The position numbers and the translations under genes are program-made. 43,423 bases of DNA, from positions 1-43,423 of the forward strand of contig NZ_JAIQZN010000063.1 of assembly GCF_023333585.1 (NCBI RefSeq). The letters are read 5' to 3'. Origin of the DNA: Argonema antarcticum A004/B2 (GTDB lineage: Bacteria > Cyanobacteriota > Cyanobacteriia > Cyanobacteriales > Aerosakkonemataceae). How positions within the stretch are numbered: the first letter of the stretch is position 1; each line of letters starts with the position of its first letter. Of the stretch, positions 26,046-34,066 are shown piece by piece. The notes below the pieces were generated by a model. It had not been told where the DNA came from and made no database searches. It was given only the letters and a program-made list of their open reading frames with translations.

Positions 26046-26165
26046 TTACCCCTTCAGGAATACGTTCATCTCTATGTTGGAGAAAACACTGAAAGCACCG
26101 CTGCCTAACACAGCTAGCAGCATTAAAAACATCAGCTTTTTGTACTTGGCAGTTGACATAACCAT
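26046..26165 (-). CDS. Possible 39-residue single-span membrane peptide
   Basis: The frame encodes MVMSTAKYKKLMFLMLLAVL, then a short C-terminal stretch ending MNVFLKG and a stop. A Lys-rich start and one hydrophobic helix give it the look of a small membrane protein. An ATG 6 nt inside could also start it. It begins 15 bp after the end of a decayed membrane-protein gene on the same strand. No homologue is recognised. A spurious ORF cannot be excluded. Confidence 0.35.
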   Translation of the reverse strand: MVMSTAKYKKLMFLMLLAVLGSGAFSVFSNIEMNVFLKG

Positions 26166-26179
26166 AAAACTATAAATAT

Positions 26180-26471
26180 TTAAAATAGTAAATTTCCTAA
26201 CGGTGAACTCAAAAATGCCACCGACAATTCCCCACTCATTGATAATTTATACAAGCGTGAAGCATGATAGATTAAAATCACAAATAAAACTCAGTATTTG
26301 TAACTTTTGATTATCAATCAATTGAATGTAAAACGCTTTTAAATGTCGTTTTGTCACCAACTCAATTGCCAAGTGAAGACTTGCCACCAAAAAGCTAGCA
26401 AACAGAACAGGCCCGAATAAGTTTTGGTCTATTGCTTGACTCCAATCTCCTTGAGCAATTGCTGTGAAAGA
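26180..26471 (-). pseudogene. Decayed integral membrane protein gene
   Basis: Minus-strand translation gives WSQAIDQNLFGPVLFASFLV and HLAIELVTKRHLKAFYIQLI, a stop after NLSCFTLV, then in a shifted frame YHASRLYKLSMSGELSVAFL followed by SSPLGNLLF and a stop. Both parts read like one coding sequence interrupted by a frameshift. The 5' end is missing: an in-frame stop lies directly upstream. Family not identified. Confidence 0.6.
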
Positions 26472-26506
26472 TTAAATCAATTTTGGATAAAATAATTAGT
26501 CACCTT

Positions 26507-26539
26507 AGAAACCCGGTTTCTTTGAGAAACCGGGTTTCT
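26507..26539. repeat. Perfect 15-bp inverted repeat AGAAACCCGGTTTCT
   Basis: AGAAACCCGGTTTCT (26507-26521) and AGAAACCGGGTTTCT (26525-26539) pair perfectly around a 3-nt loop. This is a frequent dispersed palindrome in cyanobacteria; a degenerate half occurs near 29116. The rest of the 26540-26654 spacer shows nothing further. Confidence 0.8.
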
Positions 26540-26654
26540 GGATATTCAGTTTATTTACGTCCACCTATTTAGTCTAAATTTGGCATTAGACTAGACGCCT
26601 TCCTTCCTTATCCGGTAGCGAGTCAACGATCGACATAATAAAGTCAATCAGAGC

Positions 26655-28256
26655 CTAATTAGAGCCGCTACCCAAGATAAACAAACTTAACAGAGTGCCG
26701 CTATTCCAAAGGCTGTGGAGCAACATAGGAGCGAGAAGATTGCGCGATCGCGTATACACTACTGCCAATATTATTCCCAAAGTTGTCAGCGGCAGCACTT
26801 CGGAAAGACTGAGGTGTGCAACGGCAAATAGCAAGCTACTCGCCAGAATTGCACCCCAAACTGGCATATAACGAGTTAAGGATGGCAAGAGAAATCCTCG
26901 GAACAAGAATTCCTCAAACAAAGGCGCAGCAATAGCTGCGGTGACAAAGAAAATTGCGATCGCTACTCCATCTTTCCCCTCTAGCGCCAGCGACAACAAC
27001 GGGTTACTCCCTCCCTGTCCCTTCCAAAGAAGCTGGTTAATCAGCGACACCGCAATCACCAGCGGTAACGCGACAAAATAACCGCCGAGCCCCCACAATA
27101 ACCAGTTACCGAACAGATCGAAGCGAAACCATCCCTCTGGTAAAGGTAAAAATGATTTCACAGACAAATACACCACTAACACTCCACCCAGCGCCACTAG
27201 CACGTAACTAACTAAAACAGATAAAACCCTAGCCCTTAAATCAAAAGTAGAGGGTTGGAGATTTAGCAACCGAAACGCCACAGGAAGTAACAAAATCGAG
27301 ACTAGCAGCTGGATTCCAAAAAAACCGACGACGAACACCTGCCAAACCGTCTCGGCATCCCACGGAGTTGACCAAGAAACATCGCTATTCTGAGATAACA
27401 GAGATTGCTTTCCCTTCAGCAACCGCTGCACCACTAAAAAAATCACCAGTCCGACGCCTATCAACAACCCTAACGTCGGTAAGGCACCCACAATTGCTAA
27501 TTTAACAACAGATTGTTGAGCAATCTGCTGTTCTGCTGCTTGCAGTTTAGCTAGCGCCTCTTGGCGTTGCTGGAATGTATAAAGTTGGCTTAATGCTTGG
27601 TAGCGGAACCATCCGTCTAAATTTTTTTGAATTAATTCCTGGGCATCTGGTAGGATGCGGGGTGGATTGCTCCACAAACCAATCAAAATGGCAGCGGTTT
27701 TTGCTACGGCTTCTTTACCAGTTGCAGTTGTAGCGCGATCGATCTGCGCCTTCCAAGTCGTAAGCGCCGCCTCAGTTTGTCCTTGTCGAGCCTGTAAAAT
27801 CCCCAGTCTTACGTCAAGCTCATTAATTAACTGTTCCAGCTGGTTGATAGACGCCTGCAAAGGTCGATCGCTGGGGTAGTCAGATCTGTCAGGATTTGCA
27901 GTGACTTTCAGCGGTGGTTCTCCAGCTGGTGAAGGCGTAGTATCTGGCTCCGGGAATTCTTTTAGTTTAGCTCTGGTTTTTTCCAGATTGGTTTGGGCTT
28001 CTTTACGCAGCACTTGATACTGCTTTTCGGCATTTTTGATAGGTTCAGTGCCGATTAGGGCTTCACGGGCCGATTTTCCACTGGAAACGTCGCCAATCTC
28101 GCCCTGCCACTCGGCTGCGTGCAGCAGAAAATTCGTTTGGTACAGTTCCAGACGACTTTGGATTTGCGGCTGACTCCAACTTCCTATTAAAGAAAGGCTA
28201 AAGACGAAGAGTACCGCAATTGTCAGCAAACCTAAAATCAACCGCTTCAGTGTCAT
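26655..28256 (-). CDS. CPBP-family intramembrane metalloprotease
   Basis: A 533-residue membrane protein. An N-terminal TM (about 8-25) leads to a long soluble, partly coiled-coil region (30-240). Several TM helices follow, then the CPBP/CAAX-protease core at the C-terminus: EEFLFRGFLLPSL (the EExxxR motif), FAVAHLS (FxxxH) and LLHSLWNSG. These supply the glutamates and histidines that bind the catalytic metal. Cyanobacterial members with a large N-terminal domain are common; the substrate is unknown. It stands alone, 249 bp before the divergent gene at 28507. Confidence 0.9.
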   Translation of the reverse strand: MTLKRLILGLLTIAVLFVFSLSLIGSWSQPQIQSRLELYQTNFLLHAAEWQGEIGDVSSGKSAREALIGTEPIKNAEKQYQVLRKEAQTNLEKTRAKLKEFPEPDTTPSPAGEPPLKVTANPDRSDYPSDRPLQASINQLEQLINELDVRLGILQARQGQTEAALTTWKAQIDRATTATGKEAVAKTAAILIGLWSNPPRILPDAQELIQKNLDGWFRYQALSQLYTFQQRQEALAKLQAAEQQIAQQSVVKLAIVGALPTLGLLIGVGLVIFLVVQRLLKGKQSLLSQNSDVSWSTPWDAETVWQVFVVGFFGIQLLVSILLLPVAFRLLNLQPSTFDLRARVLSVLVSYVLVALGGVLVVYLSVKSFLPLPEGWFRFDLFGNWLLWGLGGYFVALPLVIAVSLINQLLWKGQGGSNPLLSLALEGKDGVAIAIFFVTAAIAAPLFEEFLFRGFLLPSLTRYMPVWGAILASSLLFAVAHLSLSEVLPLTTLGIILAVVYTRSRNLLAPMLLHSLWNSGTLLSLFILGSGSN

Positions 28257-28506
28257 TTCAATCTCCCCACTACCCCTACCTATTGAAGCGCATTTCTGGG
28301 GGGAGCGATCGATCTTGGCGGTTAGGGGACTTACCTAGTGGTACCCTCAACCCCCTTTAAAAACGCGGGCTTTTGAGCGAGTGTTAAGTTTTTTATCTAT
28401 TTGCGAGATTTGCTTGCCCGGAGTGGAAATACTGGGGCTTTTTTTTATACTAGATACTGAGAAGATCGTTTATAAACCAGTGTTTTGAGTCGAAAGGAGT
28501 TTAAAT

Positions 28507-29033
28507 ATGAAGAGCGGACATTTATTAAAAGCCGGGTTACTGTTATTTACATCAATAACAGTAGGAACTATTTCTACAGAGAAAGTTTTGAGTAGACCAA
28601 CATTGATTGGACGCTGCGACAGTAACGGTCAGTGCTACGTCTGCGACCCAACAACCCAACAAATTGCAGACAAGTAGAAGCAAGACTTTCTAATAATGCC
28701 CTCAGAAATCTTGCTGGGATTGTTCAGCAGTATAGATCGGGAGTACAAGACACAAGAGGAATACCAGTGTATTTATTTCAGGGAGACTTTGGAGGTGTTT
28801 TTTATGGTACGATTGTAGGGTCAAGAGTATATACTTTACACGAAGACACCTGGAGATCGACAACAGTATCACCAGCGGGATTTTATTCAAATTTAGTAAT
28901 TGCTCGTGTCGGTTTTGTTTTCGGGGCTGCTTGGGATGACAGTTTTCAATATAGTGTAATTGAACCAGCAAATGACCAACGCAGACGAGAAACTTTTGAG
29001 AGATTGCGAGAACTAAGACAACAATTGCGATAA
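28507..29033 (+). pseudogene. Secreted small protein gene with a frameshift
   Basis: A good ribosome-binding site (AAAGGAG) and ATG at 28507 start MKSGHLLKAGLLLFTSITVG, a signal peptide, then a Cys-containing stretch (GRCDSNGQCYVCDP). The frame stops at 28675-28677. A second frame (28632-29033) continues with EARLSNNALRNLAGIVQQYR, FQGDFGGVFYGTIVGSRVYT, and ends RRRETFERLRELRQQLR. Joined at about 28660-28675 the two parts would give one protein of about 175 residues. I see no slippery heptamer, so a single-base loss (or an assembly error) is the simplest reading. Function not recognised. Confidence 0.65.
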
Positions 29034-29137
29034 TAATTAGACAGTCAGGGTGCGATCGCCCCTTTCCCCCCCCAAACTCCAAAGCGCGATCGCACCTTCT
29101 CTCCCACCAGCAAAAGAAACCGGGTTTTCTGGGATTC

Positions 29138-29593
29138 TCAAAGTTGACCGAAGTAGAAAGTGTCAGTACTTGGATCGATCGCAAACCTCATTCTCTCTAA
29201 AAATCCAGTCAATCCGATAAAACTAGGAAAATCTCCCCAATACTCTTCTACTTCTGGCACAAAAACAGTTGAGTCTACATCCAAATTTTCCCCTTCTCTT
29301 GCTACTAATCTTATATTCAAACGCACAATAAACCCGTCCAGTCGCATCCCTCGAATTAACATAGTTCTCGTTTCCAATGCTGAAGCTCGAGCGACTCCTG
29401 CTTCTAAAGCAACTTTTGGCGCACAGATTACATAAGGTGCGCCAGTATCTACCACAGCTATAGTTGGGATACCTTGAATCTCTACTTCAAGGATAATTCT
29501 ATTTGTGTTTTCTGTTTGGGTTACTGGACGGTATTCGTATCCTGTCGCCCCGCAAGCAAAAGTTTCCTCGTTGGCAAAAAAAAGTAATGTCAT
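29138..29593 (-). CDS. Retropepsin-like aspartic protease, copy A
   Basis: A 151-residue clan AA protease-like protein. AVVDTGAPYVICAP near residue 47 is the catalytic Asp-Thr-Gly motif. IGLTGFLERMRFAIDPSTD and FYFG at the end correspond to the hydrophobic-glycine segment of single-domain retropepsins, which act as dimers. The start codon overlaps the stop of the upstream DUF5678 gene by one base (TGATG), so the two are translationally coupled. A diverged copy of the same pair lies immediately upstream. No signal peptide is seen, so it should be cytoplasmic. Confidence 0.82.
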   Translation of the reverse strand: MTLLFFANEETFACGATGYEYRPVTQTENTNRIILEVEIQGIPTIAVVDTGAPYVICAPKVALEAGVARASALETRTMLIRGMRLDGFIVRLNIRLVAREGENLDVDSTVFVPEVEEYWGDFPSFIGLTGFLERMRFAIDPSTDTFYFGQL

Positions 29594-29949
29594 CAGTAAA
29601 CCGAAGTCACAAGTATACCCGTATTCTTGACAGCGCCCACCTGCGCGATTACTTCATCGCGGCTATTTCCCGATGCCAATAGCTGACCGTTTTTTAATGC
29701 CACCCATCTCCCTCGATATTCAGCCCGATTCTGCTTAGTCCAATTACGATTTCCCTGCACGTCTCTATTGGGATCTCGCTGCACGACTGTCACTTTAGCA
29801 GGAGCTAAAATATAAGCATATTTTTGGAGTTCTTTGTGTTCTGGATAATGCTTAAGACCTTCTGTTGCTATCTTCCACGCGGCGTTCCAGTCATAGCGAT
29901 CTAATTCTTTGTCAGCAGCCCTGATAAATTCTTCTGGTGTGTTGTACAT
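29593..29949 (-). CDS. DUF5678-type protein, copy A
   Basis: A 118-residue protein starting MYNTPEEFIRAADKELDRYD. The N-terminal half has a TPR-like helix pair (DWNAAWKIATEGLKHYPEH). The C-terminal 45 residues (YRGRWVALKNGQLLASGNS, then DEVIAQVG) match the small DUF5678 domain. It is the first gene of the module and is coupled to the protease by a one-base overlap. The start was set at the conserved MYNTPEEF shared with copy B; eight extra upstream codons are not conserved. Confidence 0.82.
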   Translation of the reverse strand: MYNTPEEFIRAADKELDRYDWNAAWKIATEGLKHYPEHKELQKYAYILAPAKVTVVQRDPNRDVQGNRNWTKQNRAEYRGRWVALKNGQLLASGNSRDEVIAQVGAVKNTGILVTSVY

Positions 29950-30007
29950 GATATAGATTTGGTAGCAGTACAAGCTTTTCTAATTGTAACAGATAGCGAT
30001 CGTTCTC

Positions 30008-30459
30008 TCACAGTTGCCCAAAATAAAAAGTGTCGGTACTAGGATCGATCGCAAACCGAATCCTTTCCAAAAATCCAGTCAACCCAATAAAAGAAGGAAA
30101 ATCACCCCAATACTCCTCTACTTCCGGCACAAAAACAGTAGAGTCAACATCCAAATCTTGCCCTTCTCTTGCGACTAATTTTATATTCAAACGAACAACA
30201 AACCCTTCCAGTCGCATTCCTCGAATCAACATTGTTCTCGTTTCCAGTGCCGAAGCGCGATCGACTCCTGCATCTGAAGCAACTTTCGGCGCTAAGATAA
30301 CATAAGGTGCCCCAGTATCAACTACAGCTCTAGTTGGAACGCCTGAATCTCCGCCCGGATTATGATTCGATTTGTCGTCTCACCTTCAGTCGCGGGACGA
30401 TAAGCATAAGGGATAGCACCCGTTGCAAAATAATCACCGTTGGAAAAGAGTAGTACCAT
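30008..30459 (-). pseudogene. Retropepsin-like protease, copy B, frameshifted
   Basis: Copy of the 29138 gene. The ATG at 30459 again overlaps the upstream stop (TAATG). The frame is intact to EIQAFQLEL and a stop, but dropping into the neighbouring frame restores VVDTGAPYVILAP and the whole C-terminus ending FYFGQL. One G is missing at about 30341-30345 compared with copy A (CAGGGCGTT expected). An internal ATG at 30232 could yield only a fragment without the catalytic Asp. Confidence 0.85.
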
Positions 30460-30815
30460 TAGTAGATCGCCGTCACCAATATACCAGTATTCTTAACAGG
30501 CCCAACCTGCGCGATTACCTCATCGTGACTTTTGCCAGATGCTAAAAGCTGACCGTTTTTAATTGCCACCCAGCGTCCTCGATACTCCAAGCGATTTTTT
30601 TTCATCCATTCGTGATCTGCCTGTACTTCTGGATGACCCCCTCGGTCTACAGATGTTATCTTGGGAGGAGCTAAAATATAAGCATATTTCTGAAGTTCTG
30701 CGTGTTCTGGATAATGTTTAAGACCTTCTGTTGCTATCTTCCATGCGGCGTTCCAGTCATAGCGATCTAATTCTTTGTCTGCGGCAACTATAAATTCTTC
30801 TGGTGTGTTGTACAT
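30459..30815 (-). CDS. DUF5678-type protein, copy B
   Basis: A 118-residue paralogue of the 29593 protein with nearly the same N-terminal half (MYNTPEEFIVAADKELDRYD, DWNAAWKIATEGLKHYPEH) and DUF5678 end (YRGRWVAIKNGQLLASGKS). The middle differs most (PPKITSVDRGGHPEV instead of PAKVTVVQRDPNRDV). The reading frame is intact although its partner protease is broken, so it may still be expressed alone. Confidence 0.78.
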   Translation of the reverse strand: MYNTPEEFIVAADKELDRYDWNAAWKIATEGLKHYPEHAELQKYAYILAPPKITSVDRGGHPEVQADHEWMKKNRLEYRGRWVAIKNGQLLASGKSHDEVIAQVGPVKNTGILVTAIY

Positions 30816-30867
30816 GATGTTAATTCTGTAGCAACCGAGTATATTATACCACACACCCTCTTTCATT

Positions 30868-30904
30868 TCAAAGTTGACCAAAATAAAAAGTATCTGTACT
30901 TGGA
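30868..30904 (-). pseudogene. C-terminal scrap of a third protease copy
   Basis: On the minus strand this reads APSTDTFYFGQL and a stop, the same last residues as copies A and B. Homology ends just upstream at about 30905. It shows that the module was once present at least three times in tandem. Confidence 0.8.
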
Positions 30905-31046
30905 GCGGTGTATAGGATCTTTAAGAGCCTAATTCAGGTAATCTTTCTAGGATAAACTTTTTAACATTTTTATTATCTGATTTGAACTGGGATGTAATTT
31001 TATCTGATAGTTGCTGGATTATAAGTAATTTGATTAAATCTAAAAG

Positions 31047-31072
31047 CCCCCTCCCCGTAGACGGGGAGGGGG
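31047..31072. repeat. GC hairpin CCCCCTCCCCG-TAGA-CGGGGAGGGGG
   Basis: A perfect 11-bp stem with a TAGA loop, followed by TTGGGGGCAGGGGC. A shorter relative with the same GTAGACGGGG core lies inside the downstream histidine-phosphatase gene (31782-31801). It is a dispersed cyanobacterial palindrome and could act as a terminator. Confidence 0.85.
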
Positions 31073-31161
31073 TTGGGGGCAGGGGCAAGGGTAGCCCCAG
31101 CGCATCCCAGAAAGGTTAAAATCTTTCTGATCCTGATTAACCATCCCAGTCCCCTACCTTT

Positions 31162-32553
31162 GTGGAGGATAAACCCCTGTCAACTCGCGTAATCCTTGTC
31201 CGTCACGGGCAAAGCACTTTTAATCAACAGCAGCGCATCCAAGGTCGTCTTGACGAGTCTGTCTTAACTGAGGCAGGTCGCGCCACAGCACGTCAGGTTG
31301 CCCCTGCCCTCACTGGCATCGCATTCGATGCTATTTACAGCAGTCCCCTGCAACGGGCCAAAGAGACAGCAGAGATCGTTCAGTCCTGTTTGTCGAATCC
31401 CCCGAAATTGCAGGTAGCAGATAAACTGATGGAAATCGATCTGCCATTGTGGGAGCGTCTGCAAAAAGATGAGGTAAAAGCGCAATTTGCCGAACAATAT
31501 CGCCTCTGGAAAGAACGTCCCCACGAACTGCGAATGCCGATACCAGCAGCAGAGGGAACAAGGGAACATTTCCCAGTCTTATCTCTTTACGAGCAAGCTA
31601 AGCAGTTTTGGCAGGAAGTTTTGCCTCGCCATGCTGGTAAAACTATTCTCGTGGTGGCGCATAACGGTATTAATCGCGCTTTGATTAGTACTGCACTTGG
31701 GATTCCACCGTCCCGCTACCACTCGATACAGCAGTCTAATTGCGGTATCAATGTGCTGAATTTCCCTGAATCTTCCTCTTTCCCCCCTGTAGACGGGGGG
31801 GACGCAAGGGGGGGTGGATCGGTTCAGATGGAGTCAATGAATTTGATTGACCATTTGGGAGATCCTTTGCCGAAACCTCGTCCCGGTCATCAAGGCCCGC
31901 GTCTATTACTGGTGCGTCACGGGGAAACTGAGTGGAATCGCCAGAAAAAGTTTCAGGGACAAATAGATGTTCCACTCAACGATAATGGTAGAAAACAATC
32001 AGCAGCAGCTGGTGAGTTTCTCAAGGATGTGCCGATCGACTCTGCCGTTAGCAGTCCGATGCTGCGTCCGAAGGAAACTGCTGAGATTATTCTGAAATAT
32101 CATCCCAATGTGGAACTAGAATTGCTCACAGATTTGAGTGAAATCAGTCATGGACTTTGGGAAGGAAAATTTGAAGGAGAGATTGAGCAAGCGTATCCCG
32201 GTCTGCTAAAAGAATGGCAGGAAGCGCCAGAAACGGTGCAAATGCCGGAAGGGGAAAATTTGGCGCAGGTTTGGGAAAGAGCGATCGCAGCTTGGGAATC
32301 GATCGTAGCAAAATACAGCAAACAGCCCAAAACTGTTTTGGTAGTAGCTCACGACGCTATCAATAAAGCCATTCTCTGCCATGTGTTCGGTTTGGGGCCA
32401 GAACATTTCTGGAATTTCAAACAAGGCAATGGTGCAGTTAGCGTGATTGACTATCCTCAAGGTTCGGATGGTTATCCTGTGCTGCAAAGTATGAATATCA
32501 CTACTCACTTGGGTGGGGGTGTTCTCGATCGGACAGCAGCTGGAGCGTTGTAA
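31162..32553 (+). CDS. Two-domain histidine phosphatase (phosphoglycerate-mutase-like)
   Basis: A 463-residue protein with two tandem histidine-phosphatase domains. Domain 1 has VILVRHGQSTFN (catalytic His) and VVAHNGINRALI; domain 2 has LLLVRHGETEWN and VVAHDAINKAIL. Both keep the RHG and second-His motifs, so both may be active. Cyanobacterial proteins of this size are usually annotated as phosphoglycerate mutase or as relatives of plant 2-carboxyarabinitol-1-phosphatase; the substrate is not settled. The start is GTG, chosen because it precedes the conserved TRVILVRHGQ by 7 codons. The linker at about residues 206-220 (FPPVDGGDARGGGSV) is encoded by a dispersed palindromic repeat. Confidence 0.9.
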   Translation: MEDKPLSTRVILVRHGQSTFNQQQRIQGRLDESVLTEAGRATARQVAPALTGIAFDAIYSSPLQRAKETAEIVQSCLSNPPKLQVADKLMEIDLPLWERLQKDEVKAQFAEQYRLWKERPHELRMPIPAAEGTREHFPVLSLYEQAKQFWQEVLPRHAGKTILVVAHNGINRALISTALGIPPSRYHSIQQSNCGINVLNFPESSSFPPVDGGDARGGGSVQMESMNLIDHLGDPLPKPRPGHQGPRLLLVRHGETEWNRQKKFQGQIDVPLNDNGRKQSAAAGEFLKDVPIDSAVSSPMLRPKETAEIILKYHPNVELELLTDLSEISHGLWEGKFEGEIEQAYPGLLKEWQEAPETVQMPEGENLAQVWERAIAAWESIVAKYSKQPKTVLVVAHDAINKAILCHVFGLGPEHFWNFKQGNGAVSVIDYPQGSDGYPVLQSMNITTHLGGGVLDRTAAGAL

Positions 32554-32556
32554 ATT

Positions 32557-32602
32557 AGTCATTAGTCATTAGTCATTAGTCAATTGTCATTTGTCATTTG
32601 TG
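32557..32602. repeat. TTAGTCA / TTTGTCA heptamers
   Basis: Four TTAGTCA-type units run into three TTTGTCA-type units, another 7-bp repeat class, filling the spacer between the phosphatase gene and the dihydroorotase-like gene. Confidence 0.85.
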
Positions 32603-32648
32603 AGTTCTTCTTACCCCTCTCCCTTATCCCTCCCGCTATGCTTGACCG

Positions 32649-33938
32649 ATGACCAATAGCGAATTGCTGCAACAAGTACGAGTAATAGATCCGGTTTCTG
32701 GAAATGATCGGATTGCCGATGTTCTGATTGCAGACGGTGCGATCGCAGCTGTCGAAGAAACAATTTCTGATTTGTCATCCGATACATTGGTGCGGGATTG
32801 CCGGGGCATCATTTTAGGCCCAGGACTGGTGGATTTATACAGCCACTCAGGTGAACCGGGTTTTGAAGAACGGGAAACTCTGGAATCTTTGATGCAAGCG
32901 GCTCAAGCTGGCGGCTTTACCCGCGTCGCCATCTTACCCGATACGAAACCGCCATTGGATAACCCAGCGGGTTTGGCTCGGTTGCAGAAGTTAGCAGCAG
33001 ATATAACCGACAAGTTATCAATTTCTCCCCCGCTCTCCCGCTCTCCCGCTCTCCCGCTCTATTTCTGGGGTGCTATGACTCTGGGCGTCCAAGGGCAGCA
33101 AATGACGGAATTGGCAGAGCTGGCTAATTCGGAAGTTGTGGGCTTTTCCGATGGTCAGCCGTTGCAAAATCTGGCTCTGCTGAGGCGTTTGTTGGAATAT
33201 CTCAAACCTTTGCAAAAACCGATCGCTATTTGGCCTCAATACCTCGAACTGGCGGGAAATGGGGTGATGCGCGAAGGTTTCGATTCGATCCGGTTGGGGT
33301 TGCCGGGAATCCCTGCGATCTCTGAAACGTCCGCCCTCGCAGCTTTGTTGGAAGTGGTGGAAGCCATTGGCACGCCTGTCCATATCATGCGCGTTTCCAC
33401 TGGGCGCAGCGTGCAGCTGATTTGGGAAGCGAAGGTGCGCGGCTTACCCGTTACGGCTAGCACTACTTGGATGCACTTATTGCTTGACACGGAAGCGGTT
33501 AGCAGTTATAATCCCAGTCTGCATTTAGACCCGCCTTTGGGTAGCCCAGCCGATCGCACGGCGTTGAGGCGGGCGGTACAGCAGGGCATACTGGATGCGA
33601 TCGCCATTGACCATCGGCCCTACAGCTATGAAGAAAAAACCGTTGCCTTTGCGGAAGCGCCTCCAGGTGCGATCGGCTTGGAACTGGCTTTGCCCCTGCT
33701 TTGGCAGACTTTGGTGGCAACTGGGGAATGGTCTGCCTTGGAACTGTGGCGAGTTTTGAGTACTCAGCCAGCTTTATGTCTGAAACAAACCCCAGCTGCG
33801 ATCGCTCCCGGTCAGCCAGCCGAACTCATCCTTTTTGACCCTCAGTTGACCTGGACAGTCGAGAAGCAAACTCTTAAATCTCGTTCCAGCAACACACCTT
33901 GGCTGGGACAGCAGGTGACTGGTCGCGTAGTCCAATAG
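32649..33938 (+). CDS. Dihydroorotase-like protein lacking metal ligands
   Basis: A 429-residue amidohydrolase-fold protein related to type I dihydroorotase. The HxH metal motif is replaced: LVDLYSHSGEPG stands where GxIDxHVHxREPG is expected. The later His of the HVST motif is Arg (HIMRVSTGRS), and TPHH reads TTWMH. Only the Asp of AIDHRPY remains in place. It is therefore probably a non-catalytic homologue, such as those that stabilise aspartate transcarbamoylase; that role is inferred. The second, more canonical enzyme is at 34770. An 8-bp repeat (CGCTCTCC units, 33031-33060) encodes SRSPALPL in frame. Confidence 0.88.
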   Translation: MTNSELLQQVRVIDPVSGNDRIADVLIADGAIAAVEETISDLSSDTLVRDCRGIILGPGLVDLYSHSGEPGFEERETLESLMQAAQAGGFTRVAILPDTKPPLDNPAGLARLQKLAADITDKLSISPPLSRSPALPLYFWGAMTLGVQGQQMTELAELANSEVVGFSDGQPLQNLALLRRLLEYLKPLQKPIAIWPQYLELAGNGVMREGFDSIRLGLPGIPAISETSALAALLEVVEAIGTPVHIMRVSTGRSVQLIWEAKVRGLPVTASTTWMHLLLDTEAVSSYNPSLHLDPPLGSPADRTALRRAVQQGILDAIAIDHRPYSYEEKTVAFAEAPPGAIGLELALPLLWQTLVATGEWSALELWRVLSTQPALCLKQTPAAIAPGQPAELILFDPQLTWTVEKQTLKSRSSNTPWLGQQVTGRVVQ

Positions 33939-33951
33939 CGGGAAGTGGGAA

Positions 33952-34047
33952 GTCAAAAGTCAAAAGTCAAAAGAAGGATTCTTCTCTCTCTTTCCCTAGC
34001 CCCTAGCCCCTGTTTTGTTTTGACTTTTGACTTTTGACTTTTGACTT
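33952..34047. repeat. Inverted TTTTGAC heptamer arrays between convergent genes
   Basis: Three copies of GTCAAAA (33952-33973) face four copies of TTTTGAC (34018-34047), with CTAGCCCCTAGCCCC between. The arms can pair over more than 20 bp. It lies between the ends of the dihydroorotase-like gene and lepB, so it may terminate both. The same heptamer begins the window. Confidence 0.7.
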
Positions 34048-34066
34048 TTTTAGCTCCTCTGCTCCT

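Noticed and set aside
26507-26539. AGAAACCCGGTTTCT palindrome as a regulator-binding site
   Set aside because: It is a very common dispersed palindrome in cyanobacteria and is far from a gene start; repeat identity is the simpler reading.
28660-28677. Programmed ribosomal frameshift in the secreted-protein gene
   Set aside because: No X-XXY-YYZ slippery heptamer or following stem is seen near the junction, so mutation or sequence error is more likely.
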